Shown here: one piece after another, positions 1 through 9,222 of the stretch
How positions within the stretch are numbered: the first letter of the stretch is position 1
Layout of the letters: each line of letters begins with the position of its first letter
Assembly (NCBI RefSeq): GCF_900176205.1
Contig: NZ_LT859959.1
Span: 1,178,001 to 1,242,000, forward strand
Direction: 5' to 3'
Source of the DNA: Bradyrhizobium sp. ORS 285
GTDB lineage: Bacteria; Pseudomonadota; Alphaproteobacteria; Rhizobiales; Xanthobacteraceae
Length of the DNA stretch: 64,000 nt
Made by a program: the position numbers and the translations under genes
Notes under the pieces: generated by a model
What the model was told of the DNA's origin: nothing
Database searches by the model: none
Seen by the model: the letters and a program-made list of their open reading frames with translations, nothing else

Positions 1-1
1 G

Positions 2-130
2 GGACCTTGCGCAATTCGCGAGAAGGTCGCGCAGGAATACGCCACGGCACAACTGATCGATCGGCTCGAAGAGCGGCTGGCGCGATCCTTAGATTGTATC
101 AGCGAGCCGTTCGACAAATTCCTCGCGTAG
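2..130 (+). CDS. 3' end of an unrecognised gene (partial at window edge)
   Basis: An open frame runs in from the left edge and stops at TAG 128-130, giving 42 residues rich in charged helix-forming residues (REKVAQEYATAQLIDRLEE). The pattern resembles the C-terminal helix of many enzymes, including glycosyltransferases, but the piece is too short to assign. No start can be seen. The call rests only on reading frame and amino-acid composition. Confidence 0.4.
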   Translation, partial: GPCAIREKVAQEYATAQLIDRLEERLARSLDCISEPFDKFLA

Positions 131-342
131 ATTGCTAGTCTGTGAACGCCCTGGACGGGTATAAGCATCTTAGGCCGCCTATGAAATTTCGGACACTCGC
201 GGACGCGAGACAAATGTGCCTAAACTATAAGCTGTAATCCGCAGTTATACGGTTCCGCGTTTTGGGGCATCGTTAAGAGAAAGTTGTTTTACTCATTGAG
301 AGTTGGGGTGAGATCTCGTCGAATTTGTGTGGAGCACAGGTA

Positions 343-2040
343 GTGAAGCTGTTAGAAAATATCAAGATCGTCTGGAAGGTGAGTCTTATTGTTGCTGTTC
401 TCGGCGCCGCGCTTGTGGGCATCGTGATATACAGCACTGTGCAGCTAGGGCGGACGGTCGAGGACTTTTCTGGATTGATATCAGATCTGTCGGCAAATCT
501 TGGCCTCGTCCGCGCTCAGCGTCGCGTCGAAACGTACCATGGGGCCCTTTACGCGTTGCTAACTGAAGTCACAGATGAAGCAAACGCTCGGCGCATGAAA
601 ATTGCGGTTGAGGCGCGCGACGGCACCGCTGGTTTGTTGGAAATGGCGGCAAAAGACAGTGCAGTTCAAGCGAGTGAGATCCGAAACTTTGCCTCGCGTT
701 TTAAGGTGGTATTTGCTGCGTGTGATCCAAGCTTGGTCGCCGCGTCAAAGTCGACGACCGCTGAAGAGAATGCCAAAGTTGGAGACCGTGTTCGCAAAGA
801 TTGCGACCCCGTCGTTGACAACTTGCTCAATGATATTCGTGCATTTTCACTTGTGATGATCAATCGAGTAAACAAGCAACGTGAGGCTGCCAGGGGCGAG
901 GTCGCTGCGACTATGCGCAACGTGATCATGGTCGGCGGACTAGCCCTTCTGCTCGGTGTTGTGGCTGCGTTGTTCATTGGCCTGAAGTCGATGTCGGGTC
1001 CGATCGTGCGGCTTAAGGCCGCGATGGAGCGGCTGGCCAACAATGATCTTACAACGGTCGTGCCGGATACGGCTCGCCGTGACGAGATCGGTGACATGGC
1101 TAAAACCGTAGAGGTGTTTAAGACTAACGGACTCGAAGTGGCCCGTCTGAAGCAGGCTCAAGAACAGGCCGAGCGGGCCGGGGTCGAACAGCGCCGCCGC
1201 GATATGCTCGAGCTCGCAAACCGGTTTGAGCAGGCCGTGGAAGGCATCGTCAATACCGTCTCATCGGCGTCGTCGCAGCTTGAGGCATCCGCTGGTAGTC
1301 TCAGCACGACGGCGGAGCGGTCTCGGGAGCTGTCGACCACGGTTTCCGCGGCTACCGAAGAAGCGTCGACCAACGTCCAGTCGGTGGCGTCCGCCACCGA
1401 GGAACTGTCGTCCTCCGTGACGGAGATTAGCCGCCAGGTTCAGGAGTCGGCCCGGATGGCAAACGACGCGGTCGGGCAGGCCCGCAAGACCAACGAGCAG
1501 GTGGCGGAGTTGTCGAAAGCAGCGGGCCGCATCGGTGATGTGGTCGAGCTCATCAACACGATCGCTGGGCAGACCAATCTACTTGCGCTGAACGCCACGA
1601 TTGAGGCAGCGCGTGCCGGCGAGGCCGGCCGTGGTTTTGCCGTGGTTGCAACCGAGGTAAAGGCGCTGGCTGAGCAAACGGCGAAGGCGACCGGAGAGAT
1701 CGGTCAGCAGATCGGCAGCATCCAGGCGGCTACCCATGAATCGGTCGATGCAATCAAGGCGATATCGACTACGATCGAGAAGCTCTCCGAGATCGCCTCG
1801 GCGATCGCTGCCGCCGTGGAACAACAGGGGGCTGCGACGCAGGAAATTTCCCGTAACGTCCAGCAGGCCGCTGCTGGTACGCATCAGGTTTCGGTGAACG
1901 TAAGTCAAGTGCAGCGCGGAGCTTCTGAGACCGGTTCCGCTTCCGGCCAGGTGCTGTCGGCGGCAAAATCATTGGCGCGGGACAGTGAAAGGCTGAAGGC
2001 CGAAATTGGAAGGTTCCTCTCGACCATCCGAGCAGCCTAA
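343..2040 (+). CDS. Methyl-accepting chemotaxis protein
   Basis: Membrane chemoreceptor that passes ligand signals to CheA/CheW. From the GTG start: first membrane helix near residues 10-32, a periplasmic helical domain of about 160 residues, second membrane helix around residues 195-216 ([19 protein letters not shown]), a HAMP linker, then a long coiled-coil signalling domain. The hairpin tip that contacts CheA/CheW is clear near residues 405-445 ([20 protein letters not shown] and following [11 protein letters not shown]). No C-terminal CheR-binding pentapeptide is present. A TTG at 325 would add six residues; GTG 343 is preferred because the N-terminus then starts directly with a short charged stretch and a membrane helix. 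The ligand cannot be predicted. It is not part of an obvious che operon. Confidence 0.93.
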   Translation: MKLLENIKIVWKVSLIVAVLGAALVGIVIYSTVQLGRTVEDFSGLISDLSANLGLVRAQRRVETYHGALYALLTEVTDEANARRMKIAVEARDGTAGLLEMAAKDSAVQASEIRNFASRFKVVFAACDPSLVAASKSTTAEENAKVGDRVRKDCDPVVDNLLNDIRAFSLVMINRVNKQREAARGEVAATMRNVIMVGGLALLLGVVAALFIGLKSMSGPIVRLKAAMERLANNDLTTVVPDTARRDEIGDMAKTVEVFKTNGLEVARLKQAQEQAERAGVEQRRRDMLELANRFEQAVEGIVNTVSSASSQLEASAGSLSTTAERSRELSTTVSAATEEASTNVQSVASATEELSSSVTEISRQVQESARMANDAVGQARKTNEQVAELSKAAGRIGDVVELINTIAGQTNLLALNATIEAARAGEAGRGFAVVATEVKALAEQTAKATGEIGQQIGSIQAATHESVDAIKAISTTIEKLSEIASAIAAAVEQQGAATQEISRNVQQAAAGTHQVSVNVSQVQRGASETGSASGQVLSAAKSLARDSERLKAEIGRFLSTIRAA

Positions 2041-2124
2041 AACGACCCAAATGGGCGGGAGCCGAGGGTGGCCGGCTCCAGCGCGGCAGAACCTGCTCCG
2101 TCTTTGGAGCCGAGGTAACATAAG

Positions 2125-2445
2125 ATGTACAATGTAGTGCGAGTTCCTATAAATCGTGCGAATGAACTCAAAAAGTACAAACTCCTCAATGAGTTGTCTT
2201 CGCTCTTGGCCGGCCGGGCATCGACGGCGCTTGGCGACCAATTCGATCAACTAGAGGCCCAGGTCGCCATATGTCGAATGGCGATCGAAAAGCTCGAACA
2301 TCAGGTCGCAAAGGACCATAGTCAGCCGGCTGACCAATGGGCGAGGAGCTTCAGTTGCCTGAGCGACGAGCTAAAAATAGCAGAAGCGTTGATGTCGATC
2401 GCCCGCGAGCATCTTAGCAACGCTCGGTTGACCAGAGCGGCGTGA
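2125..2445 (+). CDS. Small unknown helical protein (106 aa)
   Basis: Unrecognised 106-residue protein that starts 84 bp after the chemoreceptor stop, after a GAGGTAAC stretch that could serve as a ribosome site. It is predicted to be mostly helical and acidic-basic mixed, with no signal peptide or membrane segment. A degenerate, frameshifted copy of its 3' two thirds and of the following 200 bp lies inverted at 49660-50100, which shows that this stretch was duplicated and suggests it was a real gene. It might be cotranscribed with the chemoreceptor. Function unknown. Confidence 0.55.
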   Translation: MYNVVRVPINRANELKKYKLLNELSSLLAGRASTALGDQFDQLEAQVAICRMAIEKLEHQVAKDHSQPADQWARSFSCLSDELKIAEALMSIAREHLSNARLTRAA

Positions 2446-2640
2446 TCGTACTCGACGGTTGACTACATTGGCCCGCGTTTTTCTCGCGCTCTTGTTCTGG
2501 TGCTCGCAAAAGGAGTTTGAACCACTCCTGCGACCGCATCGTGCTCTCGCTAGTGGCTTTCGTAGGTTGGAACAAATCGGTGTCACTCGTCTTTGAGAGA
2601 TCGACTCTGGCCTCTCAGTAGAGTACGTTTTTAACAACAT
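2230..2640 (+). repeat. Duplicated segment, inverted partner at 49660-50100
   Basis: The 3' part of the small gene at 2125-2445 and the 195 bp after it are matched, in inverted orientation and with many substitutions and small indels, at 49660-50100. Long matching words such as TGTCGAATGGCGATCGAAAA and TCTTGTTCTGGTGCTCG make the relationship clear. The region 2446-2640 itself holds no supported gene. Confidence 0.75.
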
Positions 2641-2681
2641 CCCGCTATTCCCCCTTCTTTGGCGTTCTTTGGCGGCATTAA

Positions 2682-2748
2682 TGACCTTGCCCCTAGGGCT
2701 TAATCCAGTTTGAAGTTTGTTCTGGCCCCTTGAGAGGACCAGAGCATG
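2682..2748 (+). mobile_element. IS3-type left-end remnant (leader up to the orfA ATG)
   Basis: The 67 bp beginning TGACCTTGCCCCTAGGG and running to CAGAGCATG match the leader of an IS3 element that is also present as a remnant at 37948-38012 and, on the minus strand, at 38362-38420, where the same leader is followed by a real orfA. Here it is cut immediately after the ATG by the next element. Confidence 0.6.
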
Positions 2749-3978
2749 TGACCTGCCCCTAAAAATTTCCTCCAGAAGGATTTAGAGTCCGCCCTGACGA
2801 AGGACGGACAGATGAAGCGGAAGCGGTTCACGGAAGAGCAGATCATCGCGGTTTTGAAAGAGCCCGAGGCCGGTGCGAAGACGGCCGATCTGGCTCGCAA
2901 GCACGGGATCTCGGAGGCGACGCTCTACAATTGGAAGGCCAAGTTCGGGGGCATGGACGTCTCCGAGGCCAAGCGGCTCAAGGCGCTCGAGGACGAGAAT
3001 GCCAAGCTGAAGAAGCTGCTGGCCGAGCAGATGCTCGATGCGGCGGCGCTGCGGGAGCTGTTTTCAAAAAGAATGGTAGGGCCTGCCGCCAAGCGCGCCG
3101 CAGCGGCGCACCTGCAGGCCAAGCTCGGCCTGTCGGAACGGCGGGCCTGCTCGATCGTCGGGGCGGATCGGACGATGGTGCTCTACCAGTCTCGTCGCTC
3201 CTCGGACGCCGAGCTTCGTGCAGACTGCGCGAGCTTGCCAACGAACGGCGGCGGTTCGGCTATCGTCGGCTGTTCATCCTGCTGCGACGGGAGGGCGAAC
3301 GATCCGGCATCAAGCGTATCCATCGGCTGTACCGCGATGAAGGGCTTACGGTGCGCAAGCGACGCGCTCGTCGAAAGGCGATCGGGATGCGGGCTCCGAT
3401 CCCGGTGGAAGCGAGACCGAATGCGCGCTGGTCGCTGGACTTTGTCTCCGACCAGTTCGCCAACGGTCGGCGCTTCCGGATCCTCAACATCGTCGATGAT
3501 GTCACCAAGGAGTGTCTGGGCGCGATCCCGGACACCTCGATCTCGGGCCGGCGGGTGGCACGAGAACTGACGGCCATCGTCGCTTGGCGCGGCAAACCGG
3601 GATCAATTGTGTCCGACAACGGCACCGACTTCACCTGCAATGCGATGCTGGCTTGGTGCCAGGACAACAGCATCGCCTGGCACTTCATCGCACCGGGCAA
3701 GCCGATCCAGAACGCCTTCGTCGAAAGCTTCAACGGCAGGATGCGCGACGAGCTGCTGAACGAGACGCTGTTCTTCGGCATCGCCGAGGCACGGAGCAAA
3801 ATTGCTGCATGGGTCGCCGGCCACAATGGCGAGCGGCCTCACTCCTCGCTGCAATACCAGACCCCGGCGGCCTACGCTGCCACATTCACCGCAACGGGCG
3901 ATCGATCGGCTGCGCAACCCCGACCAGCTCCGCCGCTCGCCCATTGCTCCACCCGCGCCAATCGGCGTAAAACTGATC
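2749..3978 (+). mobile_element. IS3-family element (IS407-like), decayed
   Basis: The element begins with TGACCTGCCCCTAAAAATTT at 2749, typical of IS407-group ends. It carries orfA and a frameshifted orfB. Its right end is not intact, because another IS3-type element begins at 3979 inside the last codons of orfB. Confidence 0.75.
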
Positions 3979-4010
3979 TGAGGCCGGGAAACTGGACCAT
4001 TTTTGGGTAG
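2812..4010 (+). pseudogene. IS3-family transposase (orfA-orfB), frameshifted
   Basis: orfA starts at 2812 after an AGGACGGACAG stretch and encodes an HTH ([20 protein letters not shown]) plus leucine-zipper region. The frame runs on without the usual stop into orfB and then breaks near 3215-3222, where one base appears to be missing compared with the expected GAGCTTCGTGGC. From there the rest of the DDE domain reads in the next frame: [25 protein letters not shown], and the glutamate region [15 protein letters not shown]. The catalytic residues are preserved but split between frames, so the protein is probably not made unless frameshifting compensates. The C-terminus reads into the next IS end. 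Confidence 0.8.
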
Positions 4011-4053
4011 AGTCTTGCGCTGCGGATTCCCCGGCTGGGAGGAGCGGAAGACG

Positions 4054-4320
4054 ATGAAGGCCTCGAAGTTTTCGGACGCCCAGAAGGCGTTCATTCTGAA
4101 GCAGGGCAACGACGGCGTGCCGGTCACGGACATCTGCCGCAAGGCCGGGATCAGCCCAGCGACCTATTTTAGTTGGAAGAAGAAGTACGACGGGCTGCTG
4201 CCGACCGAGATGCGGCGGCTGAAGCAGCTCGAGGACGAGAACGGCAAGCTGAGGAAGCTGGTGGCCGATCTGTCGCTCGACAAGGAGATGCTGCAGGACA
4301 TGATCCGCCGAAAGCTGTGA
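4054..4320 (+). CDS. IS3-family orfA (HTH subunit)
   Basis: 88-residue DNA-binding subunit of an IS3 transposase: HTH in residues about 20-45 (VPVTDICRKAGISPATYFSW) followed by a leucine-zipper-like heptad region (MRRLKQLEDENGKLRKLVAD). The start is the ATG after GGAGCGGAAGACG. The reading frame is intact here, while the copy at 20596-20870 has a one-base deletion. Without orfB it cannot transpose the element. Confidence 0.85.
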   Translation: MKASKFSDAQKAFILKQGNDGVPVTDICRKAGISPATYFSWKKKYDGLLPTEMRRLKQLEDENGKLRKLVADLSLDKEMLQDMIRRKL

Positions 4321-4456
4321 AGCCTGGTCGGAAGCGCAAGCTGGTCGACGAGATCTGCGGCAAGTGGCAGGTGTCGATCCGCAGGGCCTGCGAGGCCCTG
4401 GAGTTCGACAGGTCGACCTACCACTACAGATCCCGTCGCTCCGACCAGGCCGCCCT
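4317..4456 (+). pseudogene. IS3-family orfB, truncated after 45 codons
   Basis: The frame GRKRKLVDEICGKWQV...RSTYHYRSRRSDQAAL matches the N-terminus of the complete orfB at 19760-20620. It ends at the junction with the IS21 fragment, so the DDE catalytic core is missing. Confidence 0.8.
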
Positions 4457-4715
4457 CCTCGAATGATGTCTCGCCCGACCGCAGCACCTTGCGGACGGTG
4501 TTCCACGAGACCTTGAGGTCCCGGGCAATCTCCTTGATCGTCTTGCCCTTGACGAAGTGCTCGCGCCTGATCCGCGCAATCGTCTCCACAACCAGCATCC
4601 CCCTGACCCCCCGCTTCAACCCGAAGCGGGCAGCCTGCTACGGCCAACAATCGGGGGGTCAATTTTGGACGCCGATCCCCCGGCTTAGGGGGGCAAATTT
4701 GCACGCCGGATAACA
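4457..4715 (-). mobile_element. IS21-family left-end remnant with 5' end of istA
   Basis: Read on the minus strand, the fragment begins with TGTTATCCGGCGTGCAAATT at 4715 and shows the multiple short terminal repeats expected of an IS21 end (blocks ending in GGGGTCAATTTTGGACGCCG). The 5' end of istA follows, coding for the HTH start of the transposase (VETIARIRREHFVKGKTIKE) to about residue 45. It stops where it meets the IS3 orfB. It is a different IS21 type from the copies at 24333 and 53478. Confidence 0.75.
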
Positions 4716-4721
4716 CGAAAA

Positions 4722-6436
4722 TGTTACCGGACAATTCCGCCGATGACTGGGGCGGCGTTACCGAATCAGGTCGGTGGCGCCAATGGCGAGCGGGATCAGC
4801 ATGGGCGCAAGGCGCGAGATGTTGGCCGCGGTGGCGGAGCGCTACCGTGCGGCTGGACGGGTTGAGAAGGGTAGGATCTTTGACGAGTTGACAGCAACGA
4901 CGGTTTGGCACCGCAAGCACGCGGTGCGGGCACTGTCGGCTGGAAGCGACAGGCCCAGACCATCACTCGACGAAGGGACAACGGGCCGATCCGAACCAGC
5001 GACAAGTCGGCGGCGCAAATACGCCAGCGTGCGCGACGCTCTGGTCGCGCTGTGGGAGGCCTCCGATCGTGTCTGCGGTAACTTGTATCGATGATCCCAG
5101 TGCTGTTGCCCGCGCTGGAGCGGCATGGCCGGCTGAAGCCGACGAGCGCCGAGCGAGTGCTGCTGACAACTCTGAGCGCGGCAACGATTGATCGGATGTT
5201 GATCGACGTCAAAGTTGCGGCCGCTGGGGGACGCCGGCGGCGTGTCGGATTCTACTCGGCGCTTCGACGCGAGGTGCCGATCCGCAGGTTCAATGACTGG
5301 GCAAACCCGCCGCCGGGCTTTTGCGAGATCGACATGGTTGCGCACGGTGGAACCAGCGTCGCCGGCTCGTTTATCCAGACATTGACCATGGTCGACATCG
5401 CAACGGGATGGACGGAATGCTTGCCTCTGGTGACACGCGATGGCAGCCTCGTCGTGGAAGCGATGACGCGAGCACAGGGCCTGTTCCCTTGGGTAATCTG
5501 TTGCGCCGACTTCGACAACGACAGCGCGTTCATGAACGACGTCGTCGTTCCATGGTGCCGAGCACAGAAGATCGAGGTCACGCGGTCACGTGCCTACAAG
5601 AAGAACGATCAGGCTTTCGTGGAGCAGAAGAACGGCGCGGTGGTCAGGCGGCTTGTCGGATACGGACGCTTCGACGGGGTCGAGACGGCCCGGGTGATGG
5701 CACGTCTCTCCGCGGCGGCACGCCTGCTGGTGAACTTCTTCCAGCCGTCATTCAAGCTTAAAGAGAAGCGACGCGAGGGTGCCAGGATCATCAAACGCTA
5801 TCATCCGCCCACTACACCGTACGAACGTGCACTCGAACACCCGAAACTTCCCTCGGCGATCAAGCGCCGTCTGCGCGAGACATATCGGACTCTCGCCCCC
5901 GTGCAATTGCTTGCTACGATCCGTTCGGCACAAGAAGAGCTCGGCGAACGGATCGGCAAGCGCGGTCTGCGATAGCTGCCAAGGTATCTTCGGTCGACCC
6001 GCGCTCATTCGCCCGGTCGCTTGGCAACTCGGCAAAGACCACCGAGGTGCGGGCTACGCACCGCCTGCCGAAACGGCGATACAAAAAGCGCGTTCGCATG
6101 CCGTCCAAGCTCGATCCCCATCTCGCGACGATCGAGAGCTGGCTCGCCGTCGAGCCGCAGCTCACTGCACTGACCATCGTGGGCCGGCTCACCACCATTG
6201 ATCCCCTGACGTTCAGCGACAAGCAGGATTCCATCGTCCAGCGCTTGCTTCGGTCCCTCCGGCGGAAAGTGGCGGAGACAGCCATCGTATCCATGCCCGT
6301 CGACGAAATACGGCCCGGGGCTGTGGACGGCGCTGCGTGTGATGAGCACTCCGCCCCGCCCACACCCCCTCCAAACCGAGTTGGCCGCGGCCAGAGACCG
6401 GTCTGGGCCGGTTCGTAGACCTTCGTCCGGGTAACA
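4722..6436 (+). mobile_element. DDE-transposase insertion sequence, unassigned family
   Basis: Short inverted ends are visible: TGTTACCGGAC at 4722 and, on the minus strand, TGTTACCCGGAC ending at 6436. Between them lies one broken transposase gene in at least three frames. The size, about 1.7 kb, fits a single-gene element. I cannot place it in a named family with confidence; the protein has the look of an IS481/ISNCY-type integrase. Confidence 0.6.
4783..6340 (+). pseudogene. Integrase-type transposase, broken in three frames
   Basis: The N-terminal part (from about 4783 to 5094) is an HTH-like region (MLAAVAERYRAAGRVEKGRI). A frame change near 5085-5095 leads into the catalytic domain (5091-5975), with an integrase-core pattern: FCEIDMVAHGG (first Asp), CADFDNDSAFMNDVV (second Asp) and KKNDQAFVEQKNGAVVRRLV (Glu). 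A second change after 5975 moves the C-terminal piece (KRRYKKRVRMPSKLDPHLAT, IVQRLLRSLRRKVAE) to another frame from about 6047. Each catalytic residue can be found, but no single frame contains the whole protein, so it is likely inactive. Confidence 0.75.
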
Positions 6437-6551
6437 TTCCTCGCTGAGGCAATACGCGGGGGCATTTTTGAACGCCGGTCGACAGCCATGGTCTCCAATT
6501 GGGCACAGAAGCTCAAATGCGGCTATCGGTCGGCCGAATTGTACTTTCGTC

Positions 6552-7007
6552 TCACTTCGGATAAGCGGCGAGGGCCAGGTTGTCTCTTGGAAGCGGCTTA
6601 GCTTCGGCTACGCGCCCAATCAATTCGCGCGCCTCGTCGATCTGCCTTTCGACCTTTGCCCGTACGTAGGAGATCAAATCATCTGTAGGTACAACATTTA
6701 GACGCCGTGAATCTTTTTCGTCGGGAACGAATCTTATGAAGCCGCGCTTAGCGGCCTCCTCAACATACTTTTTGCACGTATTGGTGTGCCCGATCGGAAT
6801 CAAGCGGTAAGCTTGCGTCTTGTTGATGTGCTTGCCGCGAAGATGGTGCTCGTAAATGACTACCAGCAGGTTGTCGATGTAGAAGTGAAACATCATGTCT
6901 CCCCGATGATCGGCGAGAACCTCGTGCATGAAGTCCGAGAACGCATTGCGGTGATTCGCAAGCGCGGCGGCAATATGTTCGTCGGCGTATTTGCTCGTTG
7001 CAGACAT
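6552..7007 (-). CDS. MarR-like winged-helix regulator
   Basis: 151-residue soluble protein. A winged-helix pattern occupies about residues 55-120: an HTH-like stretch (HTNTCKKYVEEAAKRGFIRF) followed by a wing with the typical MarR signature of Asp-Ser-Arg-Arg (VPDEKDSRRLNVVP). The start ATG at 7007 follows AGGGGCC. MarR proteins bind as dimers and usually repress neighbouring or own promoters. The gene is divergent from the 7378-8682 operon, with a 370-bp gap between them, so it could regulate that operon; this is inferred from position only. The protein may also belong to a mobile-element module. Confidence 0.7.
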   Translation of the reverse strand: MSATSKYADEHIAAALANHRNAFSDFMHEVLADHRGDMMFHFYIDNLLVVIYEHHLRGKHINKTQAYRLIPIGHTNTCKKYVEEAAKRGFIRFVPDEKDSRRLNVVPTDDLISYVRAKVERQIDEARELIGRVAEAKPLPRDNLALAAYPK

Positions 7008-7377
7008 CGAGGCCCCTAATGATCACAGCTCGCGGAGGCAACGACGTAATCGCGTGCGTTCGCAAATCAGGTAACGTGCCCCCAGCCATTTGCCACAACG
7101 ATCTTACTATTTTTTCTCACGAAATGGTGACTGATCTGCAACAATCTGGGGGTATTTTCTGGCCACCTCATTGTTCTATCAATGGAAAATAATGTACCAC
7201 TATCTATAACTGATCTGGTACAGAGATTGGTGCAATATGCTAAAAAGGGCCTGGGCGTCGTAAGCGTCCAGACCCGACTTTCAGGTTAAACGTCATCAGG
7301 AAAATCGACGATTTTCTTGCAAGATGAAGGGCTTGTCAATACGGCGAGTTCTCGGGTCCTCACGTCAGGAGACCTCG
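7008..7377. promoter_or_regulatory. Divergent intergenic region
   Basis: This AT-richer gap lies between the MarR-like gene and the 7378 operon and must contain both promoters. An imperfect inverted repeat is visible near 7248-7277 (GGGCCTGGGCG and CGTCCAGACCC). It could be an operator or a terminator. No sigma-70 hexamers stand out enough to call. Confidence 0.35.
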
Positions 7378-8163
7378 ATGTGGAGCGAAGTTGAACTGCC
7401 CGGCGAATGGCGAAGCTTCCAAAAGCCTTTCCGGATCTTCGGTCCTCTCATCCGCATTGACGAAATCGTTGCTGAGAGCCGCGAGGCGGGGTTCAGCTGG
7501 TACTCGGAAGCGTCTCAAACGGCCTTGAAGCAGGTCGCTGGGTACGTCTACGACTTCCTCGCCCAGCCGCATCCGAACTTGGGCCGTGATGGCAATGTTT
7601 GCCCCTTCGTGCCTCATGCACTGCAGCGAGGACTTTTCCGCGCGACTATCGTGGGAACGTCCGACCTTGAAAGCGTGGACGCCGCGATGCGGGAAATCAT
7701 TCCCGTTTTCCAGGCAATGGCACCCGCCAGCCCGCCGAAAGGGCGCAACGCTGAAGGCGACCAAATCCTGAAGTCCATTATTGCGGTGTTTCCCCACGTC
7801 GGCGCCGATGCCGCGCCCGAGGTCATCGATGCGCTGCAACGCCGCCTCAAATCGGCGTACATTCGCGCCGGGATGATGGTCGGGCAATTCCACCCCGGTT
7901 GCCCCGAGCCGGGTTTGCATAACCCCGCGTTCCGGCCGCTTCAGGCGCCGCTGGCGTGCTTGGCGATCCGCCACATCACCAAATACGACGCGCCCTTCAT
8001 GGATACCGACGAGTACCTCGACGGCTATCTCCACCTGTTCGGCCTAGAAGGTATGCGCCGCATCGATGCGATGCGCGTCAAAGGCGGCCAACCAAACCTG
8101 TCTGGTTCACTAACAACAACCCCGGGGCCGGCGCTACGCAGCGGTGTCGGCCCGGCACCATGA
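7378..8163 (+). CDS. Unknown conserved-looking protein upstream of YbaK-type gene
   Basis: 261-residue soluble protein. The start at 7378 is chosen because AGGAGA lies 6-7 bases upstream; an ATG at 7324 in the same frame lacks such a site. The sequence contains a cysteine/proline-rich signature near residues 60-80 (AQPHPNLGRDGNVCPFVPHA) and a second HPGCPEPGLHNPAFRP stretch, which look like conserved active-site or metal-binding segments. I recall a family of unknown function (possibly DUF6875) with the first signature but am not certain. It ends 12 bp before the next gene and is almost certainly cotranscribed with it. Confidence 0.75.
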   Translation: MWSEVELPGEWRSFQKPFRIFGPLIRIDEIVAESREAGFSWYSEASQTALKQVAGYVYDFLAQPHPNLGRDGNVCPFVPHALQRGLFRATIVGTSDLESVDAAMREIIPVFQAMAPASPPKGRNAEGDQILKSIIAVFPHVGADAAPEVIDALQRRLKSAYIRAGMMVGQFHPGCPEPGLHNPAFRPLQAPLACLAIRHITKYDAPFMDTDEYLDGYLHLFGLEGMRRIDAMRVKGGQPNLSGSLTTTPGPALRSGVGPAP

Positions 8164-8175
8164 AGGAGTGTAAAG

Positions 8176-8682
8176 ATGAATGTTCATCCGAAGATCGAAG
8201 CAGCCCTGGCAGAACAGAGGCCGATTCGGGTGGTTGCGCATGCCAGCCTCGCGCAGCCGATCCGATCGCCAGCCGATTTTGCGAAGGCTCTGGGTTATCC
8301 CATAGTTCGCATCGTCAAGACCGTCCTGCTGGCGAACGCCGGCGTGACATCTGATCAGCGCTCGCTATCACATGCGGGGCAATACGCGGCGGTGTCCGTA
8401 CCCAGCAGCAGTCGGATCAACCTCGCGCGCGTGTCCGAACTTATGGGATGGCCGCGCGCCGAACTCTCGAGCAAAGGCGAGTTGCAGCGCCTGCTGGATT
8501 ACCCCCCGGGGGGCGTCTCGCCGTTCGGTCTTGGTAATATCCCTCTGATCTTTGACGAAAGTCTGCTCGGATTTGACAGCATCCTCGTTGGTGCCGGTGT
8601 TGTTGGTGCAGAACTCGAGGTGCGGCCTCGGGCGCTGCTGGACGTGGCGCAAGGCCAGGTGGCGCAGATCGTGCTGACCTAG
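8176..8682 (+). CDS. YbaK/EbsC (prolyl-tRNA editing) domain protein
   Basis: 168 residues with the YbaK/ProX-type aminoacyl-tRNA editing fold: an N-terminal LGYPIVRIVKTVLLA stretch containing the lysine expected at the binding site, and the diagnostic glycine loop PPGGVSPFGLG followed by IPLIFDESLL. Such proteins hydrolyse mischarged aminoacyl-tRNA or related aminoacyl esters. It is preceded by a good ribosome site (AAGGAG) 12 bp after the previous stop, so the two form an operon. Proteins of this class in operons with unknown partners may act on aminoacyl intermediates other than tRNA; that idea is inference. Confidence 0.85.
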   Translation: MNVHPKIEAALAEQRPIRVVAHASLAQPIRSPADFAKALGYPIVRIVKTVLLANAGVTSDQRSLSHAGQYAAVSVPSSSRINLARVSELMGWPRAELSSKGELQRLLDYPPGGVSPFGLGNIPLIFDESLLGFDSILVGAGVVGAELEVRPRALLDVAQGQVAQIVLT

Positions 8683-8715
8683 TGTCCAATCATGCGGCCC
8701 GGGACTTCGCATTCT

Positions 8716-8960
8716 GGGTAATGTACGGGTCAGTACGCTCGACCAGAAGACCGATCGGCAACTCGTCGGCATTGACCTGCACCGCACCTTAACTGACCAC
8801 GCCTCCGGATGCTCACGGGGAAGGGGGGCGTGTTCAGTTCGTCAAGGAAAGCCTCGCGTTTACTGGGGAGGCCTCGCCATGTTCCAACTCCTTCTGAACG
8901 TCATGGGCGAGGCGTTCGTTGACGGTCGATCAGGTCGGGCAGCTGCTCGTCCCCGTCAGG
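8716..8960 (+). pseudogene. Tn3-type serine resolvase remnant
   Basis: The first piece reads VRVSTLDQKTDRQLVGIDLH, the N-terminal catalytic region of resolvases just after the nucleophilic serine motif. After a deletion and frameshift near 8820 it continues as VQFVKESLAFTGEASP, and in a third frame as MFQLLLNVMGEAF, both expected resolvase segments. The C-terminal HTH is missing. It is a dead relic of a Tn3-like transposon. Confidence 0.75.
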
Positions 8961-9222
8961 GAAGGGGCTCTACTCGCTTCGCTCCCCAAGCCGCTTTGCG
9001 TCTCGGCCATACGGTGACGATCCTGCGCGCAAGGCATATGGAGCCCGTCGTCCCGGGCGCTCGGTACCGTTTCCCGCCTGGCGGCGGCGCCACCGCTATG
9101 CTGGCGCTCCTGCGGGTGCGTTTTCTCTTAGAGGGGAAGGGGGCGGATAGGCCGCCCCGGTACGGTGCGAACTGATACGTATCTATCTTGCGGCCAGGCG
9201 GACACGAAGTGGGTAGAGAAGC
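8961..9222. other. No gene seen
   Basis: Sequence after the resolvase relic. An open frame from 8879 to 9175 has composition unlike a protein and overlaps the relic, so I see nothing supported here. Confidence 0.4.

Larger units (their letters stand above)
3979..4456 (+). mobile_element. Second IS3-type element, 5' part only
   Basis: It starts at TGAGGCCGGGAAACTGGACC (3979), the same end as seen at the complete relative 19714-20936. It contains orfA and the first 45 codons of orfB and is cut at about 4456 by an IS21 fragment on the opposite strand. Confidence 0.75.
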
